Of a stretch of DNA of 64,000 nucleotides, positions 17,470 to 26,653 are shown piece by piece. The position numbers and the translations under genes are program-made. Within the stretch, counting starts at the first letter, position 1; each line of letters opens with the position of its first letter. The stretch is taken from positions 54,512 through 118,511 of the forward strand of contig NZ_RXOZ01000004.1 of the NCBI RefSeq assembly GCF_003991205.1, in the 5' to 3' direction. The stretch comes from Georgenia sp. SYP-B2076 (GTDB taxonomy: Bacteria; Actinomycetota; Actinomycetes; Actinomycetales; Actinomycetaceae). The notes beneath the pieces are model-generated. The model saw only the letters and a program-made list of their open reading frames with translations. It had not been told where the DNA came from and ran no database searches.

Positions 17470-18360
17470 TCACGCCCACCTGGTGATCGCGCGCCGCTCG
17501 ACGAGACCGAGGACGGCGTCCGTGGTCTTGCCGATGACGGCGAGCAGGACGATCGCCAGCAGCATCCGGTCCACGCGGCCGTTGTTCTGGGAGTCGGTGA
17601 GCAGGAAGCCCAGGCCCATGGAGGAGGCGAGCAGCTCCGCCGCGACGAGGAAGAGCCAGGACTGCGCGAGCGCGAGGCGCAGCCCGGAGGCGACGGAGGG
17701 GACGACCGCGGGGAGCTGCACCGTGCGGAAGAGCGCGAGACCGCGCAGACCGAAGGCCCGGCCGGCCTCGACGAGGTGGCGGTCCACGTGCCGCAGCGCC
17801 ATCGAGACGGTGGTGAAGACCGGGAAGAACGCGCCGATGGCGATGAGGAGAACCTTGGAGTCCTCGCCGATGCCGATCCACAGCATGAGGAGCGGCACCC
17901 ACGCCAGTGACGGCACGGCCCGGAAGGCCCCGATCGTCGGCGAGAACAGCGTCTCCGCCCAGCGGGACAGCCCCACGACAGCGCCGGCCGCGAGCCCCGC
18001 CGCCGCCCCGAAGAGGAAGCCGAGCAGCACACGCTGGGTGGAGATCACGACGTGCAGCGTGAGGTCGCCGCGGCCGGCGAGGTCGGCCCCGGCGCGCAGG
18101 ACGTCGGTGGGGGCGGGCAGCGTGACCGGGTTGATCCACCCCAGCACCGAGGCGAGCTGCCAGGCGCCGAGGAGGAGGGCCGGGACGACGAGGCCGAGCA
18201 GCGCGTTCCGGCCGGGCCGGCGGCGACCCGCGGGCGCGCGGGGGGCGCTGACCGTGTCCTCGGGGTCGGCCCCGCTGGTGCCGCCGACGCCGGTGCGGTC
18301 GACGCCGGAGCGGGCACCGGTGCCGGTGAGCCCGACGGTCGTCAGGCGCGCATCGCTCAC
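17470..18360 (-). CDS. ssuC: ABC transporter permease, sulfonate/nitrate/taurine type
   Basis: Membrane permease of 296 residues, about six TM segments after a 48-residue cytoplasmic tail. The SsuC/TauC signature is visible: SLAWVPLLMLWIGIGEDSK and the EAA-like loop DRHLVEAGRAFGLRGLALF with LPAVVPSV. The GTG start overlaps the stop of the binding-protein gene (GTGA). Third gene of an ATPase-binding protein-permease operon. Substrate is probably an alkanesulfonate, but nitrate, taurine or pyrimidine-type substrates use the same family. Confidence 0.88.
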   Translation of the reverse strand: MSDARLTTVGLTGTGARSGVDRTGVGGTSGADPEDTVSAPRAPAGRRRPGRNALLGLVVPALLLGAWQLASVLGWINPVTLPAPTDVLRAGADLAGRGDLTLHVVISTQRVLLGFLFGAAAGLAAGAVVGLSRWAETLFSPTIGAFRAVPSLAWVPLLMLWIGIGEDSKVLLIAIGAFFPVFTTVSMALRHVDRHLVEAGRAFGLRGLALFRTVQLPAVVPSVASGLRLALAQSWLFLVAAELLASSMGLGFLLTDSQNNGRVDRMLLAIVLLAVIGKTTDAVLGLVERRAITRWA

Positions 18361-19373
18361 GACGCGCCGATCGTGGCCGGGTCGGCCTTGCTCACGAACG
18401 AGTCGTCGAGCAGCGCGGCGAGCGCGTCGTCGATCTTGGCCTGGCTCTCCACGTCACCGGTCTCGACGAACATGGGCCCGACGGTGGTGAGGACGTCGAG
18501 CTGGGCCTTCCCGGGGGCGGGGTCGACGTCGAGGTTGGTCCGCTCGATGACCGCCGCGGCGACGGACGGGTCGATGCCGGCCGCCTCGGCGAGGATCGTG
18601 ACGGTCTCCTCCGGGTTCTCCTGCGCCCAGGCGCGGGCGTGCTCGTAGGCGTCGACCACGGTCTGGGCGACCTCCGGCTGCTCGGTGAGGAACTCCTCGG
18701 TGGCGTTGAGGAAGCCGTAGGTGTTGAAGTCGATGTTGCGGTAGAAGAGGACGTCGCCGCCCTGCTCGGCGGCGGCCATGATCGGGTCGAGGCCGGCCCA
18801 CGCGTCGACCGAGCCGGAGTCCAGGGCCGCGCGGCCGTCGGCGTGCTGGAGGTTCTGGATCGTCACGTCGCCGGCGTCCACACCGGCCTCGGCCAGGGCC
18901 TGGAGGAGGAAGAAGTACGGGTCCGTCCCCTTCGTGGCGGCGACCTGTCTGCCGACGAGGTCGCCCACCGCGGTGATGCCCGAGTCCGGGGTTGTGACGA
19001 GGGCGGCCCACTCGGGCTGGGAGTAGATGTCGATGGTCCTGATCGGGGAACCGTTGGAGCGGGCGAGCAGGGCGGCGGAGCCGGCGGTCGAGCCGACGTC
19101 GAGCTCCCCGGAGCGCAGGAGCTCGTTGGCCTTGTTCGACCCGGCGGACTGGATCCAGGTGACGCTCACGCCGTCGTCCGCGAGCGCGTCCTCGAGCCAG
19201 CCCTTCTCCTTGATGACGAGGCTGAGGGGGTTGTATGTGGCGAAGTCGATGCTCAGCTCGCCGCCACCGGTCGCCGCGTCCTTGGCGGAGGCGGTGCCCT
19301 CACCCGGCACGCAGCCGGACAGGGCGAGGGCGGCGGCGGTGAGCAGGGCGGCCGTGCGGGCGGGGCGCTTCAT
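18357..19373 (-). CDS. ssuA: ABC transporter substrate-binding lipoprotein, SsuA-like
   Basis: Lipoprotein of 338 residues with signal MKRPARTAALLTAAALALSGC and lipobox Cys near residue 21. The mature part has the NMT1/SsuA pattern (YNPLSLVIKEKGWLEDAL, SGELDVGSTAGSAALLA, GRQVAATKGTDPYFFL). AGGA precedes the ATG by about 5 bases. It lies 62 bases downstream of the ATPase gene and is coupled to the permease by a GTGA overlap. Family binds aliphatic sulfonates; no monooxygenase (SsuD) gene is nearby to confirm that. Confidence 0.87.
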   Translation of the reverse strand: MKRPARTAALLTAAALALSGCVPGEGTASAKDAATGGGELSIDFATYNPLSLVIKEKGWLEDALADDGVSVTWIQSAGSNKANELLRSGELDVGSTAGSAALLARSNGSPIRTIDIYSQPEWAALVTTPDSGITAVGDLVGRQVAATKGTDPYFFLLQALAEAGVDAGDVTIQNLQHADGRAALDSGSVDAWAGLDPIMAAAEQGGDVLFYRNIDFNTYGFLNATEEFLTEQPEVAQTVVDAYEHARAWAQENPEETVTILAEAAGIDPSVAAAVIERTNLDVDPAPGKAQLDVLTTVGPMFVETGDVESQAKIDDALAALLDDSFVSKADPATIGAS

Positions 19374-19435
19374 GGTGGTCCTTCGGGTTGTCCGGGGGTG
19401 CCGGTGGCCGGGTGGTGGATGAGGGGAACGAACGG

Positions 19436-20275
19436 TCAGTGGTTGTGGCTGTCGACGCCGAGGCTCTCGAGCAGCGAGCTGCGCAGCGCCGCGAGCGCGG
19501 CGGAGCCGCGGCTGCGTGGCCGCGCGCCGGGGACGTCGAGGAACCTCGTCACGGTGGCGCCCTCGCGGCCCTCCTCCGCCCCGAGCACGATGATGCGGTC
19601 CGCCAGCTGGAGCGCCTCGTCGACGTCGTGGGTGACGAGCAGGACCGTCGTGGGCGACGCCGCGTGCACGTGCAGGAGCAGGTCCTGCATCTTCATGCGG
19701 GTGAGCGCGTCCAGGGCGCCGAACGGTTCGTCGAGCAACAGCACGCCCGGGTCGCGGGCGAGCGCCCGGGCGAGGGAGGCCCGCTGGGCCATGCCGCCGG
19801 AGACCTCGCGGGGCCGATGGTGCGCGAAGTCCGCCAGGCCTACCAGCTCCAGCAGCTCGGCGACCCGCTCCCGGCCCTCGCCGCGCGGGGTGCGCGCGGG
19901 CAGCCCCACCCGGACGTTGCCCTCGAGCGTCTGCCAGGGCAGCAGGCGCGGCTCCTGGAAGGCGACGGCGCTGCGCGGGTCGATCCCGGCCACGTCCGTG
20001 CCGTCGATGCGCACGGCACCGGCGCTGGGGGCGTCCAGCCCGGCCGTGAGCCGCAGCAGCGTGGACTTCCCGCACCCGCTGAGCCCCAGGATGGCGAGGA
20101 CCTCACCCGGACGGACGTGCAGGTCGACGTCCCGCAGGACCGTGCGCCGGGCCGGTCCCTGCGTGAAGCTGCGGCCCACGCCCTCCCAGGCCACGGGTAG
20201 CGCCCTGCTGCCCGGCCGCCCACGCAGCACCGAGGCCTCTGGCGCCGGGCGCGTGGCCGTCAGCTCTGCGGTCAT
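19436..20275 (-). CDS. ssuB: ABC transporter ATP-binding protein, SsuB/TauB type
   Basis: ATPase of 279 residues that drives the importer. Walker A is GLSGCGKS at about 64-71, Q-loop in VAFQEPRLLPW, signature EVSGGMAQR, Walker B LLLDEPFGALD and H-loop THDVDEAL. The first 30 residues and a basic C-terminal tail are extensions. AGGAG lies 7 bases before the ATG. First gene of the leftward operon; a TTCCGCGGAA palindrome lies about 110 bases upstream. Confidence 0.92.
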   Translation of the reverse strand: MTAELTATRPAPEASVLRGRPGSRALPVAWEGVGRSFTQGPARRTVLRDVDLHVRPGEVLAILGLSGCGKSTLLRLTAGLDAPSAGAVRIDGTDVAGIDPRSAVAFQEPRLLPWQTLEGNVRVGLPARTPRGEGRERVAELLELVGLADFAHHRPREVSGGMAQRASLARALARDPGVLLLDEPFGALDALTRMKMQDLLLHVHAASPTTVLLVTHDVDEALQLADRIIVLGAEEGREGATVTRFLDVPGARPRSRGSAALAALRSSLLESLGVDSHNH

Positions 20276-20382
20276 CTCGTCGCTCCTGCTCGCCTCACGG
20301 TGGCCGGTACCGCTCTGGGCCCGGCAGTGCAGGTGGGATCCTGTCGCGGCGGGGGAGGCGGGCGTGGCGCGGGGAGATTAAG

Positions 20383-20392
20383 TTCCGCGGAA
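20383..20392. promoter_or_regulatory. Palindrome TTCCGCGGAA upstream of the sulfonate importer
   Basis: A perfect 10-base palindrome sits in locally AT-richer sequence, and a leftward TTAATCT -10-like hexamer follows it. This is a plausible operator for the ssu operon, possibly sulfur-responsive. Inferred from symmetry and position only. Confidence 0.35.
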
Positions 20393-20555
20393 TGAGACGA
20401 AGCACGTCCGCAGGTGTCCCGGCGACCGCATCGTGGTCGCCCGCCGCGCCGCTAGGGCGGGCGACGCACGCCGAGGGCCAGCGCCGCTACGACAGACGGC
20501 GGGGCCGCGAACCGGCGCCGCGACGACGGACCAGCGGGCGCGAACCGGCCCCGCA

Positions 20556-20595
20556 ACGACGGACGGCGGGGGCCGAAACCCCCGCCGTCCGTCGT
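20556..20595 (-). terminator. Hairpin terminator after the desaturase gene
   Basis: A perfect 17-base stem (20556-20572 with 20579-20595) closes a six-base loop CCGAAA. It lies 14 bases beyond the desaturase stop, the right place for its terminator. No long T-run follows, as is common in high-GC actinobacteria. Confidence 0.7.
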
Positions 20596-20608
20596 CGTGC
20601 GTGCTGGC

Positions 20609-21721
20609 TCAGACGCGGTACTGCGCGGCCAGCGGGCAGGTCCACACGTCCAGGCCGCCGCGGCCGACCCGGTTGATGTAGGTCGCCACCGCCCGGTAGG
20701 ACTGCCCGATCGAGGTCTCGGTGTACTTCACCCCGAGCTGGTCGCAGTACTCGCGCACCATGGGTGCGACCTTGCGCAGGTTCGGGCGGGCCATCGAGGG
20801 GAACAGGTGGTGCTCGGACTGGAAGTTCAGGCCGCCCATGAACGTGTCGACCCAGCGGCCGCCGGTGACGTTGCGGCTCATGAGCACCTGGCGGCGCAGG
20901 AAGTCGAACTTGAGCGTCGGCGGCACGATCGGCATGCCGATGTGGTTGGGCGCGAAAGACAGGCCCATGTAGAGACCGAAGACGGCGAGCTGGATCCCGA
21001 TGAACGCGGCGGCCTTGCCCGGGGTGAGCACGAGAAAGACCAGCGCGAAGTACGTGACCAGGCGGATGGCGATGAAGCTCAGCTCGACCCACCGCCGCTT
21101 GACCTCACCGCGCCCGACGACCCGCTTGATCCCCTGCACGTGCAGGTTCACGCCCTCGAGCAGCAGCAGCGGGAAGAAGAAGTAGCCCTGCTTCGTGGCG
21201 AGCCACCGGGTCAGCCTGTTCGTGCGCGCCGCGGCGCCCTGCGGGGTAAAAGCCAGGACACCGGACTCGATGTCCGGGTCGGCGCCGAGCTTGTTGGGGG
21301 CGCCGTGGTGCTTGTTGTGCTTGCGCTGCCACCAGCCCAGTCCCATGCCGGCGAAGAGGTTGATGACGATGAGGGAGACCCACTCGTTCCACTTCCCGGA
21401 GACGAAGATCTGCCGGTGCGCGGCGTCGTGGCCGAGGAAGGCGATCTGGGTCATGAGCAGCGCGAGGACGACGGCGGTGACCATCTGCCACCAGCTGCTG
21501 CCGATGAGGACGAAGACGCCCGCGAGGGCCAGGCCCGCCACGGTCAGCCCGATCAGCTTCGACCAGTAGTATCCGTAGGCCCGGCGCATGAGCCCGGCCT
21601 GCTGGACGCGCTGCGTCAGGGTCGTGAAGTCGCTGATCTGCCGCTCGCGGGCGCTGCCGCGAGGATGCCCGCCGGCTCCGCCGGAGTCGACGTGACTGTG
21701 GGGGGTGAGGGTCTGGCTCAT
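20609..21721 (-). CDS. Membrane fatty acid (acyl-CoA) desaturase
   Basis: Integral-membrane di-iron desaturase of 370 residues. The three histidine boxes are intact: GHDAAHRQ, HNKHHGAPN and QSEHHLFP; four hydrophobic segments are arranged in two pairs around them. This resembles mycobacterial DesA3 and linoleoyl-CoA-type enzymes that put a cis double bond into membrane acyl chains. The ATG at 21721 is preferred over a GTG 45 bases upstream because it gives a normal N-terminus; the Shine-Dalgarno is weak (AGGCGGCGG). Downstream hairpin at 20556-20595. Confidence 0.92.
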   Translation of the reverse strand: MSQTLTPHSHVDSGGAGGHPRGSARERQISDFTTLTQRVQQAGLMRRAYGYYWSKLIGLTVAGLALAGVFVLIGSSWWQMVTAVVLALLMTQIAFLGHDAAHRQIFVSGKWNEWVSLIVINLFAGMGLGWWQRKHNKHHGAPNKLGADPDIESGVLAFTPQGAAARTNRLTRWLATKQGYFFFPLLLLEGVNLHVQGIKRVVGRGEVKRRWVELSFIAIRLVTYFALVFLVLTPGKAAAFIGIQLAVFGLYMGLSFAPNHIGMPIVPPTLKFDFLRRQVLMSRNVTGGRWVDTFMGGLNFQSEHHLFPSMARPNLRKVAPMVREYCDQLGVKYTETSIGQSYRAVATYINRVGRGGLDVWTCPLAAQYRV

Positions 21722-21829
21722 GGGCCGCCGCCTGGTGCTCGAGGGGGGGCACGACCGGGGCCGCACTGGCGGACACGGTCGTCCGCCTGCTCGAGTGTGG
21801 CATGGATAACCTGGCGGCGAAAGCGGAGG

Positions 21830-21843
21830 CTACGGTGACGTAG
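21830..21843. promoter_or_regulatory. Inverted repeat upstream of the desaturase gene
   Basis: CTACG-gtga-CGTAG lies about 110 bases upstream of the desaturase start, next to a leftward GTTATCC -10-like sequence. It may be an operator for a lipid-responsive regulator. Weak evidence. Confidence 0.3.
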
Positions 21844-21893
21844 GTTTCCCTGGGACGTGGCGCAGGCCACCGGTCGCGGGCGGACCCGGCACG

Positions 21894-22808
21894 TCAGTCG
21901 AGAGTGCGGCCGGTGAGCTGCTCGTAGGCCTCGACGTAGCGCTCTCGGGTGCGCTCGACGACGTCGGCCGGCAGCGCGGGCGGAAGGGCCTCGCCCCGCC
22001 GGTCCCACCCGGAGTCGGGCGAGGCGAGCCAGTCGCGGACGAACTGCTTGTCGTAGCTCATCTGCGGCCGCCCGGGCGTCCAGTCCTCTGCGCGCCAGAA
22101 CCGTGAGGAGTCGGGGGTGAGGACCTCGTCTCCGAGGACGATCTCGGGCTCCCCCGGCTGGGGCGACGCACCGAACTCGAGCTTCGTGTCGGCGAGCAGG
22201 ATGCCGCGCGCCGCCGCGATCTCCGCCGCGCGGGCGTACACGGCGAGCGTGGTCTCCCGCAGCCGCCGCGCCACGGCCGTCCCGACGCGCCCGGCCGTCT
22301 CCTCGAAGGAGATGTTCTCGTCGTGCTCCCCCAGGTTCGCCTTCGCGGCCGGGGTGAAGAGGGGCTCCGGCAGCTTGTCGCCGTCCTCCAGGCCGGCGGG
22401 CACCGGGATCCCGCACACGGTCGACGTCGCGCGGTACTCGGGCATGACGGAGCCGGTGAGATAGCCGCGGGCCACGCACTCGATCGGGTACATGCGCAGC
22501 TGCCGGCAGATCATCGCCCGTCCCCTCACCTCGGCGGGCACGTCGAGCGAGACGAGGTGGCCGGGGACGACGTCGGCGAGCTGCTCGAACCACCACAGGG
22601 TCATCGCCGTGAGGATCTTGCCCTTGTCCGGGATCGTGGACGGCAGGACGTAGTCGTAGGCGCTGATGCGGTCGCTGGCCACGACAAGCACGACGTCTCC
22701 CCCCGCGTGGGCGGAGGCGTCCCGGGGCACGTACAGGTCGCGGACCTTGCCGGAGTAGGTGTGCGCCCAGCCTTCGAGGTCCGGTGCGGAACCGGCGTCG
22801 ATGTCCAT
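21894..22808 (-). CDS. purC: Phosphoribosylaminoimidazole-succinocarboxamide synthase
   Basis: SAICAR synthase of 304 residues that ligates aspartate to CAIR in purine synthesis. Signature stretches are YSGKVRDLY at the N-terminus (ATP site), SDRISAYDYVLPSTIPDKG, ECVARGYLTGS and LADTKLEFG. The ATG at 22808 leaves no Shine-Dalgarno; an AAAAAT box lies 6 bases upstream, so the transcript may be leaderless. Monocistronic and divergent from gnd. Confidence 0.95.
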   Translation of the reverse strand: MDIDAGSAPDLEGWAHTYSGKVRDLYVPRDASAHAGGDVVLVVASDRISAYDYVLPSTIPDKGKILTAMTLWWFEQLADVVPGHLVSLDVPAEVRGRAMICRQLRMYPIECVARGYLTGSVMPEYRATSTVCGIPVPAGLEDGDKLPEPLFTPAAKANLGEHDENISFEETAGRVGTAVARRLRETTLAVYARAAEIAAARGILLADTKLEFGASPQPGEPEIVLGDEVLTPDSSRFWRAEDWTPGRPQMSYDKQFVRDWLASPDSGWDRRGEALPPALPADVVERTRERYVEAYEQLTGRTLD

Positions 22809-22990
22809 GCCGCCATTTTTGCAGGCGCTCCCCGGGCGCCGGCGGCCCCATCTTGGCAGGCGGACGCCCCGCCGCCGCGGCAGTGGCGTGCGTCTCACCG
22901 GCAACTCGTGGCACACAGCGGCGCCCAAACACCGCGTCGCGTACGGTTTTGGCGTACCTCGAGCACCACTCGACCCCTGGAGGACTAGAC

Positions 22991-24445
22991 ATGGCAAGCG
23001 AGAAGCCCGTCGGCACGGCGGACATCGGCGTCACCGGCCTGGCGGTGATGGGCTCGAACCTGGCCCGCAACTTCGCCCGGCACGGGCACACCGTGGCCGT
23101 CCACAACCGCACCTTCGCCAAGACCGAGAAGCTCGTCGGCGAGCACGGCGCCGACGGCACGTTCGTGCCGTCGGAGTCGGTCGCCGACTTCGTGGCCTCG
23201 CTGGCCCAGCCGCGCGTGGCGATCATCATGGTCAAGGCCGGCCAGCCGACGGACGCCGTCATCGACGAGCTCGCCGAGCACATGGAGCCCGGCGACATCA
23301 TCGTCGACGCCGGCAACGCGCACTTTCCGGACACGATCCGCCGCGAGAACACGCTCAGGGAGAAGGGCCTGCACTTCGTGGGCATGGGCGTCTCCGGGGG
23401 CGAGGAGGGCGCGCTGAACGGCCCCTCGATCATGCCCGGCGGCACGCGCGAGTCCTACGACCGCCTCGGCCCGATGCTCGAGGACATCTCCGCGCACGTC
23501 GACGGCGTGCCCTGCGCCACCTACGTCGGCACGGACGGCGCCGGCCACTTCGTCAAGATGGTCCACAACGGCATCGAGTACGCGGACATGCAGCTCATCG
23601 CCGAGGCGTACGACCTGCTGCGCAAGGGCCTGGGCGCCTCCGCCGCCGAGATCGGCGACATCTTCGAGGAGTGGAACTCGGGCGACCTCGAGTCCTTCCT
23701 CATGGAGATCTCGGCCGACGTGCTGAAGCACACGGACCCGCAGACCGGCAAGGCGTTCGTCGACATCATCCTCGACCAGGCCGAGCAGAAGGGCACCGGC
23801 CGTTGGACCGTGCAGAACGGCCTCGACCTGGGCGTGCCCATCACCGGCATCGCCGAGGCGACGTTCGCGCGCGCCCTGTCCGGCTCCGTGCCCCAGCGCG
23901 ACGCCGCCCGCGGGACCCTCCCCGGCAACGCCGGCACGTGGGACGTCACCGACCGCGACGCCTTCGTCGAGGACGTGCGCCAGGCCCTCTACGCGTCCAA
24001 GGTGGTCGCCTACTCCCAGGGCTTCGACCAGATCGCCGCCGCGTCGGCCGAGTACGGCTGGGACATCGACCGCGGCGCCATGGCCCGTATCTGGCGCGGC
24101 GGCTGCATCATCCGCGCGCGGTTCCTCAACCGCATCACGGAGGCCTACGAGCGCCAGGCGGACCTGCCCCTGCTGCTCGCCGACCCGTTCTTCACCGACG
24201 TCATGGACAAGGGCCTGGCGTCGTGGCGCCGCGTCGTGTCCCAGGCGGCCCTCAACGGCGTGCCCACCCCGGTGTTCGCCTCCTCGCTGAGCTACTACGA
24301 CGGGATCCGTGCCGAGCACCTGCCCGCAGCCCTGATCCAGGCCCAGCGCGACTTCTTCGGCGCCCACACGTACCACCGGGTCGACCAGGACGGCGTCTTC
24401 CACACGCTGTGGTCCGGGGACCGGTCGGAGGAGAAGCAGTCCTGA
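22991..24445 (+). CDS. gnd: 6-phosphogluconate dehydrogenase, decarboxylating
   Basis: NADP-dependent enzyme of 484 residues, the long dimeric form, converting 6-phosphogluconate to ribulose 5-phosphate in the oxidative pentose phosphate pathway. The Rossmann motif is GVTGLAVMGSNLARNFARHG; MGVSGGEEGALNGPSIMPGG is the family signature; the catalytic Lys is in GHFVKMVHNGIEY. GGAGGA lies 6 bases before the ATG. It gives NADPH and ribose phosphate, which fits the surrounding purine genes. A long hairpin ends it. Confidence 0.97.
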   Translation: MASEKPVGTADIGVTGLAVMGSNLARNFARHGHTVAVHNRTFAKTEKLVGEHGADGTFVPSESVADFVASLAQPRVAIIMVKAGQPTDAVIDELAEHMEPGDIIVDAGNAHFPDTIRRENTLREKGLHFVGMGVSGGEEGALNGPSIMPGGTRESYDRLGPMLEDISAHVDGVPCATYVGTDGAGHFVKMVHNGIEYADMQLIAEAYDLLRKGLGASAAEIGDIFEEWNSGDLESFLMEISADVLKHTDPQTGKAFVDIILDQAEQKGTGRWTVQNGLDLGVPITGIAEATFARALSGSVPQRDAARGTLPGNAGTWDVTDRDAFVEDVRQALYASKVVAYSQGFDQIAAASAEYGWDIDRGAMARIWRGGCIIRARFLNRITEAYERQADLPLLLADPFFTDVMDKGLASWRRVVSQAALNGVPTPVFASSLSYYDGIRAEHLPAALIQAQRDFFGAHTYHRVDQDGVFHTLWSGDRSEEKQS

Positions 24446-24468
24446 CCGACTGACACCACCGCCTCATC

Positions 24469-24521
24469 CCGCAACGGTGAGGGTTTGCCGGTCATAGACC
24501 AGCAAACCCTCACCGTTGCGG
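24469..24521. terminator. Bidirectional hairpin terminator between gnd and purD
   Basis: A 20-base perfect stem (24469-24488 with 24502-24521) continues inward with GGTC/GACC around an ATA loop after one mismatch. It lies between two convergent genes and can serve both. No T-run on either side. Confidence 0.8.
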
Positions 24522-24565
24522 CGTTTCGGGCGACATGACGACGCCGCGGCCGCGGCTGCGCGCCG

Positions 24566-25843
24566 TCAGAGCGCCGCGGCGATGTCCGTGCGGTGCTGCG
24601 AGCCGGCGAGGTGGATGCGGCCGACGCCCGCGTAGGCCGCCGCCCGGGCGGCCGGGAGGTCCGCGCCCACGCCGACGACGCTGAGCACGCGGCCGCCTGC
24701 GCTGAGCACCTGGCCGTCCTCGCCGGCCGCGGTGCCCGCCTGCAGCACGTGCACGCCGTCCTGCGCCTCGGCGTCCGCGATCCCGGAGACCTCGTCGCCC
24801 TTGCGGACCGGCCCGGGATAGCCGTGCGCCGCGACGACGACCGTGACGGCCGCGTCCGTGCGCCAGCGCGGCGAGGACACCTGGTGCAGGTTCCCCGTGG
24901 CCGCGGCCATGAGCAGCTCCCCGAGCGGGGAGGCGAGGCGGGCGAGCACGACCTGGGTCTCGGGGTCGCCGAAGCGCACGTTGAACTCGATGACGCGCAG
25001 GCCGCGCGACGTCAGCGCGAGCCCGCAGTACAGGACGCCGACGAACGGCGTGCCGCGGCGGGCCATCTCGCGGACCACGGGCAGCGCCACCCGGTCCACG
25101 ACCTCGTTCCGCAGCATCTCGGGCGCCCACGGCAGCGGCGAGTACGCGCCCATGCCGCCGGTGTTCGGGCCGGCGTCGTCGTCGCCGAGGCGCTTGAAGT
25201 CCTGGGCCGGCTCGAGGGGAATCACGTCCGTGCCGTCGCACAGGCAGAACAGCGAGATCTCCGGCCCGTCGAGGTACTCCTCCACGACGACGGCGGGCGC
25301 GCCGTCCGTCACCGCGTCGCCGCCCTCCTTGGCGAGGCACGCGCGGGCGTGCGCGAGGGCCTCCTCACGGTCGGACGTCACCACGACACCCTTGCCGGCC
25401 GCGAGGCCGTCGTCCTTGATGACGAAGGGCGCCCCGAAGGCGTCCATGGCCGCGGTGACCTGCTCGATGCTCGTGCACACGTGCGCCATCGCCGTGGGCA
25501 CCTCGGCGGCGGCCATGACCTCCTTGGCGAAGGCCTTGGACCCCTCCAGGCGCGCGGCCTCCCTGCTGGGGCCGAAGCAGGCGATGCCGGCGTCGCGCAC
25601 GGCGTCGACCACGCCCGCCACCAGGGGCGCCTCGGGGCCGACGACGACGAGGTCGGCCCGCATCGCCCGGGCGGCGTCGACGACGGCGGCGCGGTCGAGG
25701 ATGTCCAGCTTCATCGTGCGGGCGATCGCCCAAGTTCCCGGGTTGCCGGGGGCGACCACCAGCTCGGTCGTTCTGGGGTCATCGGCCAGGGCCCGGGCCA
25801 GGGCGTGCTCTCGCGCGCCCGACCCGATCAGCAGGATCCTCAC
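24566..25843 (-). CDS. purD: Phosphoribosylamine-glycine ligase
   Basis: GAR synthetase of 425 residues, second step of purine synthesis. ATP-grasp architecture with N-terminal MRILLIGSGAREHALA, VVGPEAPLVAG, IKDDGLAAGKGVVV and the PurD signature VIEFNVRFGDPETQ. The GTG at 25843 has a TAGGCT box exactly 6 bases upstream and no Shine-Dalgarno, so it is probably leaderless. It ends before the terminator shared with gnd. Confidence 0.96.
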   Translation of the reverse strand: MRILLIGSGAREHALARALADDPRTTELVVAPGNPGTWAIARTMKLDILDRAAVVDAARAMRADLVVVGPEAPLVAGVVDAVRDAGIACFGPSREAARLEGSKAFAKEVMAAAEVPTAMAHVCTSIEQVTAAMDAFGAPFVIKDDGLAAGKGVVVTSDREEALAHARACLAKEGGDAVTDGAPAVVVEEYLDGPEISLFCLCDGTDVIPLEPAQDFKRLGDDDAGPNTGGMGAYSPLPWAPEMLRNEVVDRVALPVVREMARRGTPFVGVLYCGLALTSRGLRVIEFNVRFGDPETQVVLARLASPLGELLMAAATGNLHQVSSPRWRTDAAVTVVVAAHGYPGPVRKGDEVSGIADAEAQDGVHVLQAGTAAGEDGQVLSAGGRVLSVVGVGADLPAARAAAYAGVGRIHLAGSQHRTDIAAAL

Positions 25844-25888
25844 GCGCAGAGCCTACTTGGGCGCGGGAGGTGGTTGCGCCGTCGTCCG

Positions 25889-26653
25889 TCAGCGCCGCGA
25901 CGCGGCCGCGCGCGCCGCCGCGCGCGCCGCGAACCGGCGGGCCCATCGCTCCCACGGCGGCGCCACGCGCCAGTTCACGGCGAGCGTGCGCCCGGCGCGG
26001 CGGACGCGTCGGCGCAGCTGGGCGCCGCCGCGCAGGGACCGGCCCGAGACCCCCACACAGAGGCCGGGGTCGTAGCTGATGCGCCGCTCCGGACCCAGCG
26101 CGAAGGCCAGGTCGATGTCGTCGTGCAGCTCGGCGTCGTCGCGATGGACCAGGTGGCGGACCTCACGCCACGTGGCCCGCCGGACGGCCATGTTCGAGCC
26201 CCACAGGGGCGGGTGCCCGAGGGCGGCGTGGACGAGCAGGTAGTAGGCGCCGAGGTACAGCGGCCGCACCAGCCGCGCCCGCCAGGTCCCGACGTCGTAG
26301 AACTGCCCCGTCCCGGTCACGGCGTCGAGGCCCGGGTCGTCGCTCATGAGCGCCCAGATGCGCTCGAGCCAGTCGGGGCCCGGGGCGGTGTCCGCGTCGC
26401 AGCGCACGATCACCTCGCCGACGGCGGCGTCGTAGCCGGCGGACGCCGCCGCCGGGATCCCCGGGTGCGGCTCGCGCACCACCCGCGCCCCGTGCGCCGC
26501 CGCCACGAGCGCGCTGTGGTCGCTGGAGGCGTTGTCAACCACGATGACCTCCCGCGGCGCGACACTCTGCTCCGCCAGGAGGAGCAGGCACCGTTCCAGC
26601 AGCGCCGCGTCGTCCTTGACCGGCACGACGACGGAGACGTCGACCGTCCTCAT
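25889..26653 (-). CDS. Glycosyltransferase family 2
   Basis: GT-A fold glycosyltransferase of 254 residues. The N-terminus VSVVVPVKDDAALLERCLLLL and VIVVDNASSD are typical of GT2; the metal-binding DxD-like motif is RCDADTAPG; WGSNMAVRR and DDAELHDDIDLAF form the acceptor region. The C-terminus is Ala/Arg-rich and may touch the membrane. The ATG overlaps the stop of the upstream membrane protein (ATGA), so the pair is coexpressed. Donor and acceptor are unknown; an envelope glycan or lipid is likely. Confidence 0.88.
   Translation of the reverse strand: MRTVDVSVVVPVKDDAALLERCLLLLAEQSVAPREVIVVDNASSDHSALVAAAHGARVVREPHPGIPAAASAGYDAAVGEVIVRCDADTAPGPDWLERIWALMSDDPGLDAVTGTGQFYDVGTWRARLVRPLYLGAYYLLVHAALGHPPLWGSNMAVRRATWREVRHLVHRDDAELHDDIDLAFALGPERRISYDPGLCVGVSGRSLRGGAQLRRRVRRAGRTLAVNWRVAPPWERWARRFAARAAARAAASRR

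Larger units (their letters stand above)
20276..20608. other. Gene-free stretch (333 bases) between ssuB and desaturase genes
   Basis: It contains the candidate ssu promoter with a perfect palindrome TTCCGCGGAA (20383-20392), a run of partly repeated inverted sequences (20490-20556) and a strong hairpin at 20556-20595. The short frames here are Arg-rich shadows and are not called. Confidence 0.6.
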